Below, piece by piece: positions 40,347-50,877 of a stretch of 64,000 nucleotides of DNA. The stretch is from positions 1 through 64,000 of the forward strand of contig NZ_FOGF01000006.1 of the NCBI RefSeq assembly GCF_900111135.1. The letters run 5' to 3'. The position numbers and the translations under genes were made by a program. This stretch comes from Granulicatella balaenopterae. GTDB lineage: Bacteria; Bacillota; Bacilli; Lactobacillales; Aerococcaceae. The notes beneath the pieces are model-generated. The model did not search any database, was not told the DNA's origin, and was given only the letters and a program-made list of their open reading frames with translations. The first letter of the stretch is position 1. Each line of letters starts with the position of its first letter.

Positions 40347-41426
40347 ATGCCTTACGTTCACAAAAGAGGCAAAACGTGGTCTTATCGAGTTTATTATGAT
40401 ACAGATGATGGTAAACGCAAGTATGTTTCCAAAAGCGGTTTTAAAAACAAGCGGTCTGCGAAAGAAGCGGGTGAATTAAAGAAAGAGGAATTAAAGTATT
40501 TAGATCCTAAAAATCAACACGACATGCTTCTTGCAGATTATATGGTTCGGTGGATGGAATTATATAAAGTCGGCAAAGTGTCAATCAAGACGATAAAATC
40601 AATCGAGACTGTTATTAATTATGTTAGGAAAAATTATAATCTTAAATTGCAAGATATCACAAACGATAATTACCAACAATTTCTGAACACATTAGCAAAA
40701 GAACGATCATACGCAACTGTTAAAAAATATTATATGCATACTAAAGCAGCTATTACTCACGCTTATGTCTGCGAGGTAATAAAACGGAATCCAACAATAA
40801 CAGCTATAGTAACAGGTAACGAATCTAAAAAAATGGATACCACTAATAAGTATCTGCATCCAGCCGAATACGATAGTTTAGAAAAAGCACTTTTAGACGG
40901 TATCTGCTCAGAATACCAAAGCCGATACGTTTTGTTGCTGGCAATGAAAACTGGGATGCGAGTTGGCGAATGCTTAGGTCTACAGTGGAAGTATGTTGAT
41001 TTTGATAACAATACAGTTAGAGTCGAACACGGTTTCGATTATCACCATGCGCATGATTTTACCGACGGAAAAACCAAGAACGCTAAGCGTACTATCCCAG
41101 TTCCTGAAGATTTGCTTGAATTGTTAAACGATTTAATTGTGCCAGGCACGCATTCAAATAATCGAGTGTTTAGGAATTTAAGTCACAACGCTATTTTGCA
41201 TTGTTTACAAAAAGCATGTAAACGTGCAAAAATCAACCGCCGAATTGGTATCCACGCATTGAGACACACATACGCAAGTATCCTGTTCAACGAAGGTATT
41301 AAAATAGCTAAAATTAGCAAACTTTTAGGACATGCAGACATAAGTATAACATTGCAAATTTACACTCATTTATTGGAATTAGAAACAGATGATTTAGACG
41401 ATCAAATAAGAGATATCTTCAAATAA
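40347..41426 (+). CDS. int: Tyrosine recombinase (phage integrase)
   Basis: 359 aa from ATG 40347, chosen for AAAGGA six bases upstream; a frame open from 40290 has no such site. The N-terminal arm-binding domain opens YVHKRGKTWSYRVYYD, and a core-binding SAM-like domain follows. The catalytic domain has Arg in KTGMRVGECLGLQW, His-x-x-Arg in GIHALRHTYAS, His in LLGHADISITLQ and Tyr in IYTHL. It integrates the phage at the 3' end of tRNA-Arg; its gene lies next to attR as usual. Confidence 0.95.
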   Translation: MPYVHKRGKTWSYRVYYDTDDGKRKYVSKSGFKNKRSAKEAGELKKEELKYLDPKNQHDMLLADYMVRWMELYKVGKVSIKTIKSIETVINYVRKNYNLKLQDITNDNYQQFLNTLAKERSYATVKKYYMHTKAAITHAYVCEVIKRNPTITAIVTGNESKKMDTTNKYLHPAEYDSLEKALLDGICSEYQSRYVLLLAMKTGMRVGECLGLQWKYVDFDNNTVRVEHGFDYHHAHDFTDGKTKNAKRTIPVPEDLLELLNDLIVPGTHSNNRVFRNLSHNAILHCLQKACKRAKINRRIGIHALRHTYASILFNEGIKIAKISKLLGHADISITLQIYTHLLELETDDLDDQIRDIFK

Positions 41427-41455
41427 AAAAAGAGACTTTTATAGTCTCCTTTTTT
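41427..41455 (+). terminator. Terminator after the integrase gene
   Basis: Stem AGAGACT (41431 to 41437) with AGTCTCC (41443 to 41449) flanked by A- and T-runs. Confidence 0.7.
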
Positions 41456-41525
41456 GTAAACAATTTGTAAACATTTTTTAGAAAAACTTAGTTATCCACA
41501 GAAATAGAAACGCCGTCATATCAAC
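41456..41525. repeat. Integrase arm-type sites at the prophage right end
   Basis: GTAAACAATTTGTAAAC (41456 to 41472) and TATCAAC (41519 to 41525) repeat the motifs at 2297/2275 and, outside the prophage, at 2126/2199. Confidence 0.5.
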
Positions 41526-41564
41526 GTTTAGCAACACATGGTAATACATAAAAACCCTAAAATA

Positions 41565-41638
<74 letters not shown>

Positions 41639-41714
41639 ACAATTTGGTTAAGAAGATAGATTGCCACCAATGAATCCTTAGCCATTCGATAAGTGAACCT
41701 ACAAATCTTCGTAC

Positions 41715-41945
41715 TTAATCCTCATCTTTAATGTCAATATCTTCAGGAATTGGTTCATCTAAGTAGCGCTGATATTCTTCTAAAGCTTTTTGACGCTCTT
41801 TAATAAAAAATTCAAACTGATTCGTATTGATTAAGACTTCATCATCCACTACTAGCCAAGTAATCTGATGTTCACGCATAAAACGCTCAATCAAACGTGG
41901 ATCAACTTCTAAATAAGCCGCCGTATCTTCAATCGATAAATACAT
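41715..41945 (-). CDS. Excisionase-like helix-turn-helix protein, 76 aa (host)
   Basis: Starts MYLSIEDTAAYLEVDPRLIERF with an HTH_17/excisionase-like fold, followed by QITWLVVDDEVLINTNQFEFF and an acidic tail. This small protein is a stable chromosomal gene in lactic acid bacteria, not a phage excisionase, judging by its place outside attR. It probably binds DNA; role unknown. Confidence 0.7.
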   Translation of the reverse strand: MYLSIEDTAAYLEVDPRLIERFMREHQITWLVVDDEVLINTNQFEFFIKERQKALEEYQRYLDEPIPEDIDIKDED

Positions 41946-42021
41946 CGCTTTAAACCCCTTCCCTAAAAATAACGATAAAGGACACGTTAACTACGCGCAT
42001 CCTCTACCGATTAATCTATCA

Positions 42022-42507
42022 CTATAATTCCACCACTTTAAAATCATGATTTGCATACTCTAAAAAACGTACAAAACCTTTGAATGGAATATTTAATGTT
42101 GTTGTGTTCACAAATGGATGAAATCCGACCGTCAAATCTTGATCTACTGCCTTATCGACAATCACTTGCACCTTTAAATCTTTATCATATAGTAAACCAA
42201 ATGGCGTAACCGTCCCTGGAATACACTGCATAACATCCATCATACGCTCCTCGCTAGCAAAAGACAAACGACTTTCCCCTAACAATTCCGCTAAATGCTT
42301 TAAGTCGGCTGATTTTTCATCATGTAAAATGACCAAATAATACTTACGCCCCTTTTTGTTCTTTAATAATAAATTTTTAACTTGCTGTCCTGGTAATGTA
42401 AATTCCAATCCCTTAACAGAAGTAATCGGTACATGGTCAAGACGTTCATAAGGAATCTGTAATTCTTCTAATAAATCATAGACTAACTTTTCTGTTGGAG
42501 CTTGCAT
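42022..42507 (-). CDS. YbaK/ProX-type aminoacyl-tRNA deacylase (PrdX-like)
   Basis: 161 aa. The family features LEELQIPYERLDHVP, KNLLLKNKKGRKYYLVILHD, LGESRLSFASEERM and PGTVTPFGLLYDKDLKVQVIVD, with the conserved lysine, are those of prolyl-tRNA-synthetase-associated proteins that hydrolyse mischarged Ala-tRNA(Pro). Cytoplasmic quality-control enzyme. AAGGTGG precedes the ATG; it follows the flavodoxin gene by 16 bases. Confidence 0.92.
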   Translation of the reverse strand: MQAPTEKLVYDLLEELQIPYERLDHVPITSVKGLEFTLPGQQVKNLLLKNKKGRKYYLVILHDEKSADLKHLAELLGESRLSFASEERMMDVMQCIPGTVTPFGLLYDKDLKVQVIVDKAVDQDLTVGFHPFVNTTTLNIPFKGFVRFLEYANHDFKVVEL

Positions 42508-42523
42508 CCAATCGCCACCTTTA

Positions 42524-42970
42524 TTATCCTAATTTTTCAACTAAGCTTTTCGCAAATACTTCAATGTTTTTAATATCTTCTTCTTCCGCATTTAAATCAA
42601 CTTTCACGATTTCAGCACCTTTTGTAGCACCTGTTTTCGCAAATTGTTCATCAAAATCAATAACTGATTGACAGAAGCGATCATAGAAAGTATCTCCAGA
42701 ACCTAATGCTCCATATACTTTACCTGTTAAATCTTCTTCGCCTAATTCATCATAGAAGTCAACAATCTCGTCAGGTAAGTCGCCATCCATTCCATATGTA
42801 TATGTTGCTACAACACATAAATCATAATCTTGGAATTCTGATGCTGATGCAGATGTACAAATTTTAACATCCACTTCAACTCCTTGCTCTTCTAATGCTT
42901 CTGCTAAAATATCAGCAATTTCTTCTGTGTTTCCTGTTAAACTTGCGTATACAACTAATGCTTTTGACAT
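42524..42970 (-). CDS. Flavodoxin
   Basis: 148 aa from ATG 42970 (AAAGGTGAGG upstream); a frame open to 43090 lacks a ribosome binding site. The FMN phosphate loop is VVYASLTGNTEEIADIL. The isoalloxazine loops are ATYTYGMDGDLPDE and GALGSGDTFYDRFCQSVIDF. Low-potential one-electron carrier. It is likely co-transcribed with the deacylase gene. Confidence 0.95.
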   Translation of the reverse strand: MSKALVVYASLTGNTEEIADILAEALEEQGVEVDVKICTSASASEFQDYDLCVVATYTYGMDGDLPDEIVDFYDELGEEDLTGKVYGALGSGDTFYDRFCQSVIDFDEQFAKTGATKGAEIVKVDLNAEEEDIKNIEVFAKSLVEKLG

Positions 42971-43176
42971 TATATGCACCTCACCTTTACTTATTTTATA
43001 CTTATTATTATAGCAAATTTCTAATATTTCTGATAGGGTTCTTTGTGAATTATTTTTATTATTGATTTTTTGGTCATAATTCCACCTCAAACAATTCGTT
43101 AAATTTTACTAAAAATATCGCTATTCACCGAGATATTGAGTATAATAAACAATGAAATAAATTTTTAGGAGGAATT

Positions 43177-44034
43177 ATGGAACATCAAACTAGAACAGAA
43201 ATGCATTCGCAAAAGAATCGTACAGATTGGATCTTACGTTTTGTTAAAGGAATGTTTATTGGATCAGGATTTATCTTGCCGGGAGTCAGTGGTGGTGCTT
43301 TAGCTGCTATCTTTGGTATGTACGAAAGAATTATTTCATTTTTGGCGAATCTTACTAAGAATTTCAAGGAGAATGTTTTATTCTTTATTCCAGTTGGCTT
43401 AGGTGCTTTGGCTGGTATTGTAGTATTATCATTTGGAGTGAGTTATTTATTAGGCAACTTTGAGACTGTTATTATGTGGTTCTTCGTTGGTTGTATTGCT
43501 GGTACAATTCCAGCTTTATGGCGCGAGGCTGGTAAGGAAGGTCGTAGTATGCGTGAGGTTATTATCTTAATGGTGTCATTTTTGCTTGGATTAATCTTAT
43601 TATATCTTGGCAAATCAAGCTTCCATGGTAATGTGACTCCTTCATTTGGTAGTTGGATGATTTGTGGTGCTTTAATTGCTGGGGGTGTGATTATACCAGG
43701 GTTAAGTCCATCAAACTTTATCGTCTATATGGGCATGTATAAGGAAATGTCTGATGGCTTTAAGACTTTAGATATGCATGTAATTATTCCTATCGCAATT
43801 GGTGGATTATTAACGGTTATCTTATTATCAAAAGTTGTGCATTATATCTTCCAAAAAGCTTATCCGCAACTATTCCACTTTATTTTTGGGGTGGTATTAG
43901 CTTCAACAGTCATGATTATCCCACTTAGTTATCCAGGATTTACATATGTTGGCTACTTAGCTTGTGTGGCTTTATTCTTACTAGGAACTTCTCTTGGTTT
44001 ATGGATGAGTAAATTAGAAGATACCTACAAATAA
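43177..44034 (+). CDS. DUF368 membrane protein (undecaprenyl-phosphate translocase family)
   Basis: 285 aa, with about eight membrane spans. The DUF368 signatures FVKGMFIGSGFILPGVSGGALAAIFGMYE and ALIAGGVIIPGLSPSNFIVYMG are both present; the two PGxSG/PGLSPS re-entrant motifs are an inverted repeat within the protein. Family members (PopT) recycle undecaprenyl phosphate across the membrane for wall polymers. AGGAGG precedes the ATG. Confidence 0.92.
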   Translation: MEHQTRTEMHSQKNRTDWILRFVKGMFIGSGFILPGVSGGALAAIFGMYERIISFLANLTKNFKENVLFFIPVGLGALAGIVVLSFGVSYLLGNFETVIMWFFVGCIAGTIPALWREAGKEGRSMREVIILMVSFLLGLILLYLGKSSFHGNVTPSFGSWMICGALIAGGVIIPGLSPSNFIVYMGMYKEMSDGFKTLDMHVIIPIAIGGLLTVILLSKVVHYIFQKAYPQLFHFIFGVVLASTVMIIPLSYPGFTYVGYLACVALFLLGTSLGLWMSKLEDTYK

Positions 44035-44100
44035 AAGCTCTTCACCAAGTTGATTATTGAGGAGTTAGTAAAAATAGTTCTATAATAAATACGATTATGA

Positions 44101-44132
44101 GTCGTCGGGCATCTTGTTCGGCGGCTTTTTTG
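44101..44132 (+). terminator. Terminator after the DUF368 gene
   Basis: GTCGTCG (44101 to 44107) pairs with CGGCGGC (44119 to 44125, with G-U pairs), then T6. Confidence 0.7.
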
Positions 44133-44195
44133 TATGGGAAATATGGGATACTTGAAATGATTGTTTGTAGTTGATTTATGTTAGGTAAGAAAAGG

Positions 44196-44239
44196 TAAAA
44201 ACACCTAGCACACTAGATTATAGCTTAGTATGCTAGGTG
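44196..44239 (-). terminator. Terminator after the surface amidase gene
   Basis: CACCTAGCA (44202 to 44210) pairs with TGCTAGGTG (44231 to 44239); on the minus strand a T-run follows. Confidence 0.8.
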
Positions 44240-44254
44240 CGTTATGCTTACTAG

Positions 44255-46414
44255 TTATTTATTATTTTTTTTATGATAAATTACGCCTATTCCGAGTAGG
44301 ATGAATGCTACTGCTGAAGTGATTTGAACGGCGTATGATTTAGTTCCTGTTGTTGGTAATGTTGGTTTTACTGGTTGTTCTGGTGTTGCTGGTTTTGCTG
44401 GTTTTGCTGGTTTTTGTTTATTTGTTGTTGGTTGTTCTGTACCCGTACTTGGTTGTTCTGTACCTGAGTTAGGCGTTTCTGTACCTGTTGTTGGTGTTTC
44501 GGTACCCGTACTTGGTGTTTCTGTACCCGTTGTAGGTGTTTCTGCGTCTATTGTTGGTGTTTCTGCGTCTATTGTTGGTGTTTCTGCGTCTATTGTTGGT
44601 GTTTGGGTACCTGTACTTGATGTTTGAGTACCTGTACTTGGTTGTTCTGTACTTGTACTTGGTTGTTCTGTACCTGAGTTAGGTGTTTGGTTACCCGTAC
44701 TTGGTGTTTCTACGCCTGTTGTTGGTGTTTGGGTACCTGTACTTGGTTGTTCTGTACTTGTTGTTGGTTCTCCGGTTGTGGCATCGCTTGAATCGTTATC
44801 AGTATTGTCAGCTTTTGCGATGTCTTCTTTTAATGTGAATTTGTGTTGGTCTTCAAAGATTTTTGCTACTTTTAATAAGACTTTATCCATCCCCCATTTG
44901 GCATTCAGCATAATTCCAAGAGGCAAGTTTTCTTTTGAGAGATATGTCGGTAAACTAATGGCCGGCTCTCCAACAATATTAATCACCGCAGTAAATGGTG
45001 TTCGTTCTAACATTGGCTCCCATTGTCTTACTAATAAATTCCATTGCTCTTCTTTTGTTAGATTTTCACTATTATACATTGCTATTTCATCTTCATCATC
45101 AATCAAATCATTGCTATTTAATGGTGCTGTTGTAGCAGTTGTTGGTGTTAAAAATAGCGGATAAGTTTGGTGGAAGGTTTCCATTTGTTCAATATATTTT
45201 TCGATATGTTTTTTAGTTTCAGCATAATCTTTTTTCATAGCATCTCTACCATATTGTTTATTGGCATTATATAAAGCCCAGACTAATGGATCTAAATCAT
45301 GCTTTGTTAAACCTAACTCTTCAAACTTCTGTGGTAAATTCCCTGGTAATCCACCACTTCCGATACTCATTAAAGTATAATCTTCCATAATTGCACGACC
45401 ATCAATTGGCCAACTTGCTTCTTCAACCGTAAATCCTTGTTCTCTCAAGAAATCAACCGCTTCTAACACAGCCTTTTTAGCATCTTCACTAACTTTTGTA
45501 CCCATTGGAGACTCTAAAGAATAACCAATTTTCAAATCTTTTACATCAGATACTTCATCGGTAATCTTTTGCACATCATCATGAAACTTAGGATTTTCAA
45601 CTCCATCAAAAAAGGCTACTGTATCATCAACTGATTTGGTCAAAGGAAAATGCACAACCATTGAGCGCATACCAGAATGATGTGTCACACCACCACTTGT
45701 CTTAAAGCCGATTAAGCCATTCCATGAAGCCGGAATACGAATCGACCCTCCCATATCACTACCAGTCGCAATTGGTGTCATCCCACTCGCTAAAGCCGCT
45801 GCCGAACCCCCTGAAGATCCACCTGAATTATAAGCTGGATTCCAAGCATTATGAGTTAAGCCATACAAATGTCCTGTAGTAATATTTCTTAATGCTAATT
45901 CTGGATAATTGGTTTGTCCTAAAATAATGAAACCTAATTTTTTGAAATCACGTACATAACTACTATCTCGCTTAGTTAATGGATTATTTTCATTGGTTTT
46001 CAAGGCTAAAGTATTTTCCCCACCTGCAATATTATGACCAATTCCTTTTATTAATAAAGGCACGCCCAAAAATGGTTGCCCAGTATCTTCTAAATTACGT
46101 GCTTCCTCCAAAGCAGCTTCTTTACGAGTTGTAATAACTGCATTCAAACTTGGATTCTCACTATCAATTACTTGATATGCAAGAGTCACTAATTGTTCAG
46201 CGGTTACCTTGTGTGAACGAACTAACTCAGCCAATTCTAAAGCGGTCATTCGTTTGTATTCTTCAACCGACAAATCAAGGTGCTCTTTATTTTCTACAAC
46301 TTGTGATTGTGATGTATGATCCTCTGCAAATACTTGCTGTTCATAAGGTACACTCACTAAGACAAATAATACACTACATACTACCGCCCAAAATTGCTTG
46401 ACGACTTTCCCCAT
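44255..46414 (-). CDS. Cell-wall-anchored amidase-signature enzyme with LPXTG sorting signal
   Basis: 719 aa. It begins with a signal peptide (about residues 1 to 30). An amidase-signature domain (about 45 to 530) carries the Ser-cisSer-Lys triad: Lys in [11 protein letters not shown], cis-Ser in [15 protein letters not shown] and nucleophile Ser in [14 protein letters not shown] threonine/proline-rich stalk of short repeats follows (TPSTGT, TPTIDAE three times, EQPSTGT; about 545 to 680). LPTTG, a hydrophobic span and KKNNK complete a sortase signal. Amidase-signature enzymes hydrolyse small amides; wall display suggests an extracellular substrate. Stalk DNA is repetitive and likely varies in length. 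Confidence 0.9.
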   Translation of the reverse strand: MGKVVKQFWAVVCSVLFVLVSVPYEQQVFAEDHTSQSQVVENKEHLDLSVEEYKRMTALELAELVRSHKVTAEQLVTLAYQVIDSENPSLNAVITTRKEAALEEARNLEDTGQPFLGVPLLIKGIGHNIAGGENTLALKTNENNPLTKRDSSYVRDFKKLGFIILGQTNYPELALRNITTGHLYGLTHNAWNPAYNSGGSSGGSAAALASGMTPIATGSDMGGSIRIPASWNGLIGFKTSGGVTHHSGMRSMVVHFPLTKSVDDTVAFFDGVENPKFHDDVQKITDEVSDVKDLKIGYSLESPMGTKVSEDAKKAVLEAVDFLREQGFTVEEASWPIDGRAIMEDYTLMSIGSGGLPGNLPQKFEELGLTKHDLDPLVWALYNANKQYGRDAMKKDYAETKKHIEKYIEQMETFHQTYPLFLTPTTATTAPLNSNDLIDDEDEIAMYNSENLTKEEQWNLLVRQWEPMLERTPFTAVINIVGEPAISLPTYLSKENLPLGIMLNAKWGMDKVLLKVAKIFEDQHKFTLKEDIAKADNTDNDSSDATTGEPTTSTEQPSTGTQTPTTGVETPSTGNQTPNSGTEQPSTSTEQPSTGTQTSSTGTQTPTIDAETPTIDAETPTIDAETPTTGTETPSTGTETPTTGTETPNSGTEQPSTGTEQPTTNKQKPAKPAKPATPEQPVKPTLPTTGTKSYAVQITSAVAFILLGIGVIYHKKNNK

Positions 46415-46632
46415 TCCTTCATCTCCTCTACCTAATTTATTTTTTAGAAAGCTTGTGATTTTTCAGTAAATGCTCCTTTCTTATTAGATTGTTCAACTAT
46501 CACAAACTACAAAATAAGTGTAAAAAATGCTCACTGGAATGTCAATTACTAAACTCTAGCGCTTACATTTTTTTATTTATACATGTATAAGATTCATTAA
46601 TAGCTTTTTATTGGTTGCTTTTGATGTTCATT

Positions 46633-46714
46633 TTCTACACAAAAAAAGCCTAGCTACAAGAAGTTTCTCTCATGGCTAGGCATTTTGTTGGTTATTAAAT
46701 TATTTTTTGTGTTT
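46633..46714. repeat. 82-bp direct repeat, copy 1 (terminator plus gene 3' end)
   Basis: Identical to 50878 to 50959. It contains the hairpin GCCTAGC (46648 to 46654) with GCTAGGC (46675 to 46681) followed on the minus strand by T7, an intrinsic terminator, and the last codons (lysine-rich tail) of the surface protein gene. Confidence 0.9.
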
Positions 46715-49700
46715 TTTGTGATAAATAGTTCCCCCTCCTATGATTACCAATACTACCGCTATCATGATTTGGCTAGTATAGGCTTTAGTTCCTGTTATTG
46801 GTAAATTTGTTTTATTTGGTTGAGATGGTTTATCTGGTTTAGCTGGTTTTGCTGGTTGAGATGGTTTAGTATTTGTCACCACGAAACCATTTTGAACATC
46901 TCCTGTAATTGCACTTGTGTAACCTGAGATGGCGACTTCTTCGATGGTGTAGATAATTTCGTGTCCATCTGTTGAGTCGTATTTGGCTAAGTCTTTGAAG
47001 TCGCCTTGCCAGTTGTTTGAAGCGTTTAGGATCAATTCTTTCCCAGTAGCTTTACCATCTGCCAATAGATTAATTACTACTTCTTCCGCCGCTTCACCTA
47101 TCCAATGTTTTTCGACTGGGATGTCACGGTATTTTACAGTTGGTGTTGGGGGTTCTTCTTGTATGTTTGTTACCACGAAACCATTTTGAACATCTCCTGT
47201 AATTACGCTTGTATAACCTGAGATGGCGACTTCTGCAATGCTATAGGCAATTTCTTTACCTGTTTCTTGGTTGTAAACTGGTAAGTTGTTGAATTCTGCT
47301 TTCCTGTTATTTGAAGCATTTAATATTAAATCTTTTACTTGTTTGCCGTCGGCAAATAGATTAATCACTACTTCTTCGACTGGTTTACCTATCCATACTT
47401 TCTCTACTGGAATGGCAATTTTAGCGGTGTTTGTGTTGGTTACAACATAGCCTGCACCATTCTTAGTAATCTTACTTGTATAGCCATCGATGTTAACCTC
47501 TTCAATGCTGTAGACAATTTCGTGTCCATCTGTTGAGTCGTATTTAGCTAAGTCTTCGAATTCACCTTTCCAGCTGTTTGTAGCATTTAGTGTTAATTCT
47601 TGTACTTTTGTGCCATCGGCTAATAGATTAATCACTACTTCTTTGGCTGGTTTACCTATCCATACTTTTTCTACTGGAATTGAAATTGTTGCAGTATTAA
47701 TATTTGTGATTACGTAACCTGCGCCTTTTTTAGTGATGTTGCTTGTATAGCCATCGATGTTAACCTCTTCAATGCTATAGGCAATTTCTTTACCTGTTTC
47801 TTGGTTGTAAACTGGTAAGTTGTTGAATTCTGCTTTCCTGTTATTTGAAGCATTTAATATTAAATCTTTTACTTTTGTGCCATCGGCAAATAGATTAATC
47901 ACTACTTCTTTGGCTGCTTTTCCAATCCATACTTTTTCTACTGGAATTGAAATTGTTGCAGTATTAATATTTGTGATTACGTAACCTGCGCCTTTTTTAG
48001 TGATGTTGCTTGTATAGCCGTCAATGTTAACTTCTGCAATGCTGTAGACAATTTTATTACCTGTTTCTTGGTTGTAAACTGGTAAGTTGTTGAATTCTGC
48101 TTTCCAGTTATTTGAAGCATTTAATATTAAATCTTTTACTTTTGTGCCATCGGCAAATAGATTAATCACTACTTCTTCTGCTGGTTTACCAATCCAAACT
48201 TTTTCTACTGGAATTGAAATTGTTGCAGTATTAATATTTGTGATTACGTAACCTGCACCTTTTTTAGTGATGTTGCTTGTATAGCCGTCAATGTTAACTT
48301 CTGCAATGCTATAGGCAATTTCTTTACCTGTTTCTTGATTGTAAACTGGTAGGTTATTGAATTCACCTTTCCAATCGTTTGTTGCGTTTAAAGTTAATTC
48401 TTTTACTTGTTTGCCATCGGCAAATAGATTAATCACTACTTCTTTGGCTGCTTTTCCAATCCAAACTTTTTCAACTGGAATTGAAATTGTTGCGGTGTTG
48501 GTTACTACAAATCCGTCTATTGGGTTCCCAGTAATGTTAGAGTGGAAACCTGGTACTTCCGATTCTTTGATGGAATAGATAATGTTTTTCCCAGAAGTAT
48601 CTTTAATTGCTAAATCTGTAAATTCTCCCTGCCAATTATTTGAACTATTTAACGTTAATACTTTTCCTGTTTCGATACCATTTGCTAATAATGATACTGT
48701 CACTTCTTCTATAGGAATATCAGCTAATGGCATTGCATCTCCATTACTATCACACCAAGATTTTTGGATAAATAAATCACGTGAAGTCTGTTTTGCAGTA
48801 ATGGTAACGGCATAATTTGGTAAACTTATACCACCACCGCCTGATGAACCACCGCCTCCTGGTGAAGTAACTGCTCTAACCATTTTCGACACGCGATTAA
48901 GTATATCTGGTTCTAAATGATTCAAATCTATCACTTCACCAACTTCTACCGTAAAGCCTTTCACTGGATGAACTTTAATAGAATATTTTATTTTACTACC
49001 ATCAAAGTGTGCATTGCGTAAATTATTAAATTCACCTTGCCAGTTTGTTGATCTTTTTAGTGTTACAACTTTTCCTGTTTCGATACCATCTGCTAATAAC
49101 GATACCGTCACTTCTTCTACAGGTACATCATTTGCTTGGATTAGATTATTATCACTATTCAACCATACTATTGGTTTCACCGTACATTTTATTTTATTAC
49201 TAAATATTGGAAGTGCTGTATTCGTACTTGTGATTTGCCAATTATCTGTTTCATCAAGAATTGGGATGGTTGTTTGATTGTCGAATCCTTCTACTTGATT
49301 TATTTTAATTGCATATTGATTAAAAATACCTGACTCTTTAACAAGTAAATTTTTAAATTCTCCTTGCCAATTTTCTGACTTTTTCAAAACTAATTCTTTA
49401 CCAGTAGAGAAACCGTTTTTCAATAATGTTACCGTTACTTCTTCTACAGGTACATCTTCTGGATTGACAATACTACCATCTCTATATTTCCATATTTGAC
49501 TTACATGTAAATCACGAGATACTTGGATACCAGGAATTTTAGTATTGGTACTTGTGATGTGCCACTTATCTATCCCATTAAGACTGGTTTTACTGATTTG
49601 ATTTTCAAAGCCATATATCTGATTTACTTTAATGGTATATTCACAATCTACACCATCTGGTCTAATATATAAATCTTTAAATACCCCTTGCCAATTTTCT

Positions 49701-50668
49701 GACTTTTTCAAAACTAACTCTTCACCAGTAGAGTAACCGTCTATCATTAATTTAGCAGTCATTTCTTCAAATGGGACATCTTCAGGTTTGATAATACTAC
49801 CATCTTCATTTTTCCATATTTGATTGATATATAAATCCCGCCATATTTGGGTATATTGTACTTTTAAATTGTATTCATTGTCCCCTCCCCAGGATCCTTC
49901 AACAGCTAACCCATTTAGTATTGGATAGAAACCATGTACTGCAGGAAAATCGAAATATGGAGAAACTCTATCGTCGCTATCCAATAGTATTTCATATTTA
50001 CTTCTCCAATTATTTGATTTTTTTAAAAGTATTGGATATTTAGTATTCACCTCTTCATCTATTATCATACCTTGAACTTCATCTAGTGGAATATCTTCAG
50101 ACGGTATCATATTTTTATCTAAATCCATCCATTCCAATTGTACAATTCCCCATAAAATATTCTTTTCTTCTGCACGTAAATGGATATCAATCATAGGTTT
50201 TGTGCCTTCTTGTGTATAATAAGAAGCCTCATCAATAATGATATTCCATCTATTTTTTGCAGTCACTCGAATTGAATATTCTTTTCCAGGATCATCAAAG
50301 CCATTTGGTAAATGAGCATTTTCATATTTATCGTCCAACCACATAAAATTATAAAAGTCAGCATTCTCTAAATCTTCTTCACTTTTTGCAAAATGTATTT
50401 CATCAATCACTTGATTATCCGCTAATATTTCAACAGTTACGTCCATATCTTTTCTCATATCCGTTTTCCATGTAAGATTGATTCCTACACCTTCATCCTG
50501 CTGTTGGTTCTCTTCTTTTTGCTTATGAGTTAATTCTCTTGTAACAGAAACCGTTTTATCTAATTCTTGATTTTGTGCTTCTATTCGATGATAATTTGAA
50601 TCTATTGCCATAAAAAGTGCTATAATAACCAACAATAAATTTACCAAAACATTTTTTGTTCGTTCCAT
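46700..50668 (-). CDS. Large LPXTG surface protein with Cna-B-like repeats, 1322 aa
   Basis: N-terminal signal/hydrophobic segment (VLVNLLLVIIALFMAI). Then come about six diverged domains built on a scheme of x-W-x-x-[DN]-G, EEVTVSLLADGIETGK, NWQGEFxxL and YSIK. Next is a glycine/serine linker (SPGGGGSSGGGGISL). Five near-identical 89-residue Cna-B-like domains (PVEKVWIGKxAxEVVINL to YVITN) and a final variant (IPVEKHWIGEAAEEVV) follow. The C-terminus has LPITG, a hydrophobic span and KKHKK, a sortase signal. Such stacked beta domains form adhesin stalks, often with internal isopeptide bonds; the lysine and glutamate candidates (VEKVW, YSIxEV) recur in each unit. Confidence 0.9.
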   Translation of the reverse strand: MERTKNVLVNLLLVIIALFMAIDSNYHRIEAQNQELDKTVSVTRELTHKQKEENQQQDEGVGINLTWKTDMRKDMDVTVEILADNQVIDEIHFAKSEEDLENADFYNFMWLDDKYENAHLPNGFDDPGKEYSIRVTAKNRWNIIIDEASYYTQEGTKPMIDIHLRAEEKNILWGIVQLEWMDLDKNMIPSEDIPLDEVQGMIIDEEVNTKYPILLKKSNNWRSKYEILLDSDDRVSPYFDFPAVHGFYPILNGLAVEGSWGGDNEYNLKVQYTQIWRDLYINQIWKNEDGSIIKPEDVPFEEMTAKLMIDGYSTGEELVLKKSENWQGVFKDLYIRPDGVDCEYTIKVNQIYGFENQISKTSLNGIDKWHITSTNTKIPGIQVSRDLHVSQIWKYRDGSIVNPEDVPVEEVTVTLLKNGFSTGKELVLKKSENWQGEFKNLLVKESGIFNQYAIKINQVEGFDNQTTIPILDETDNWQITSTNTALPIFSNKIKCTVKPIVWLNSDNNLIQANDVPVEEVTVSLLADGIETGKVVTLKRSTNWQGEFNNLRNAHFDGSKIKYSIKVHPVKGFTVEVGEVIDLNHLEPDILNRVSKMVRAVTSPGGGGSSGGGGISLPNYAVTITAKQTSRDLFIQKSWCDSNGDAMPLADIPIEEVTVSLLANGIETGKVLTLNSSNNWQGEFTDLAIKDTSGKNIIYSIKESEVPGFHSNITGNPIDGFVVTNTATISIPVEKVWIGKAAKEVVINLFADGKQVKELTLNATNDWKGEFNNLPVYNQETGKEIAYSIAEVNIDGYTSNITKKGAGYVITNINTATISIPVEKVWIGKPAEEVVINLFADGTKVKDLILNASNNWKAEFNNLPVYNQETGNKIVYSIAEVNIDGYTSNITKKGAGYVITNINTATISIPVEKVWIGKAAKEVVINLFADGTKVKDLILNASNNRKAEFNNLPVYNQETGKEIAYSIEEVNIDGYTSNITKKGAGYVITNINTATISIPVEKVWIGKPAKEVVINLLADGTKVQELTLNATNSWKGEFEDLAKYDSTDGHEIVYSIEEVNIDGYTSKITKNGAGYVVTNTNTAKIAIPVEKVWIGKPVEEVVINLFADGKQVKDLILNASNNRKAEFNNLPVYNQETGKEIAYSIAEVAISGYTSVITGDVQNGFVVTNIQEEPPTPTVKYRDIPVEKHWIGEAAEEVVINLLADGKATGKELILNASNNWQGDFKDLAKYDSTDGHEIIYTIEEVAISGYTSAITGDVQNGFVVTNTKPSQPAKPAKPDKPSQPNKTNLPITGTKAYTSQIMIAVVLVIIGGGTIYHKKHKK
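47404..48738. repeat. Five tandem 267-bp repeats in the adhesin gene
   Basis: The marker CTACTGGAAT (or one-base variants) recurs at 47404, 47671, 47938, 48205 and 48472, always 267 bp apart. Units are close to identical over most of their length, so the array is prone to recombinational change in copy number. Confidence 0.85.
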
Positions 50669-50877
50669 AAGATCACCTTTCCTTGTTATTTCTTAGTATT
50701 ACTATCTACATTTTTAGTATAATATTTGAGCTTTTTTTATTCAAATGTTATCTGTTTATGTTGTGAAACAATTTGAAATATAATTATTTTTACCTATATT
50801 TTTAATGATTTCTCTAAAAAACTCTAAAATCAAGAAAATATTCAAGATTATGTTATCTGAACTATATTTCACATAAA

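Noticed and set aside
41715-41945. Excisionase of the prophage
   Set aside because: It lies outside attR on the chromosomal side; the phage excisionase, if any, is more likely at 38566 to 38868.
44400-44760. Regular short repeats as a CRISPR array
   Set aside because: They are in-frame codons of the threonine/proline-rich stalk; there are no unique spacers of constant size.
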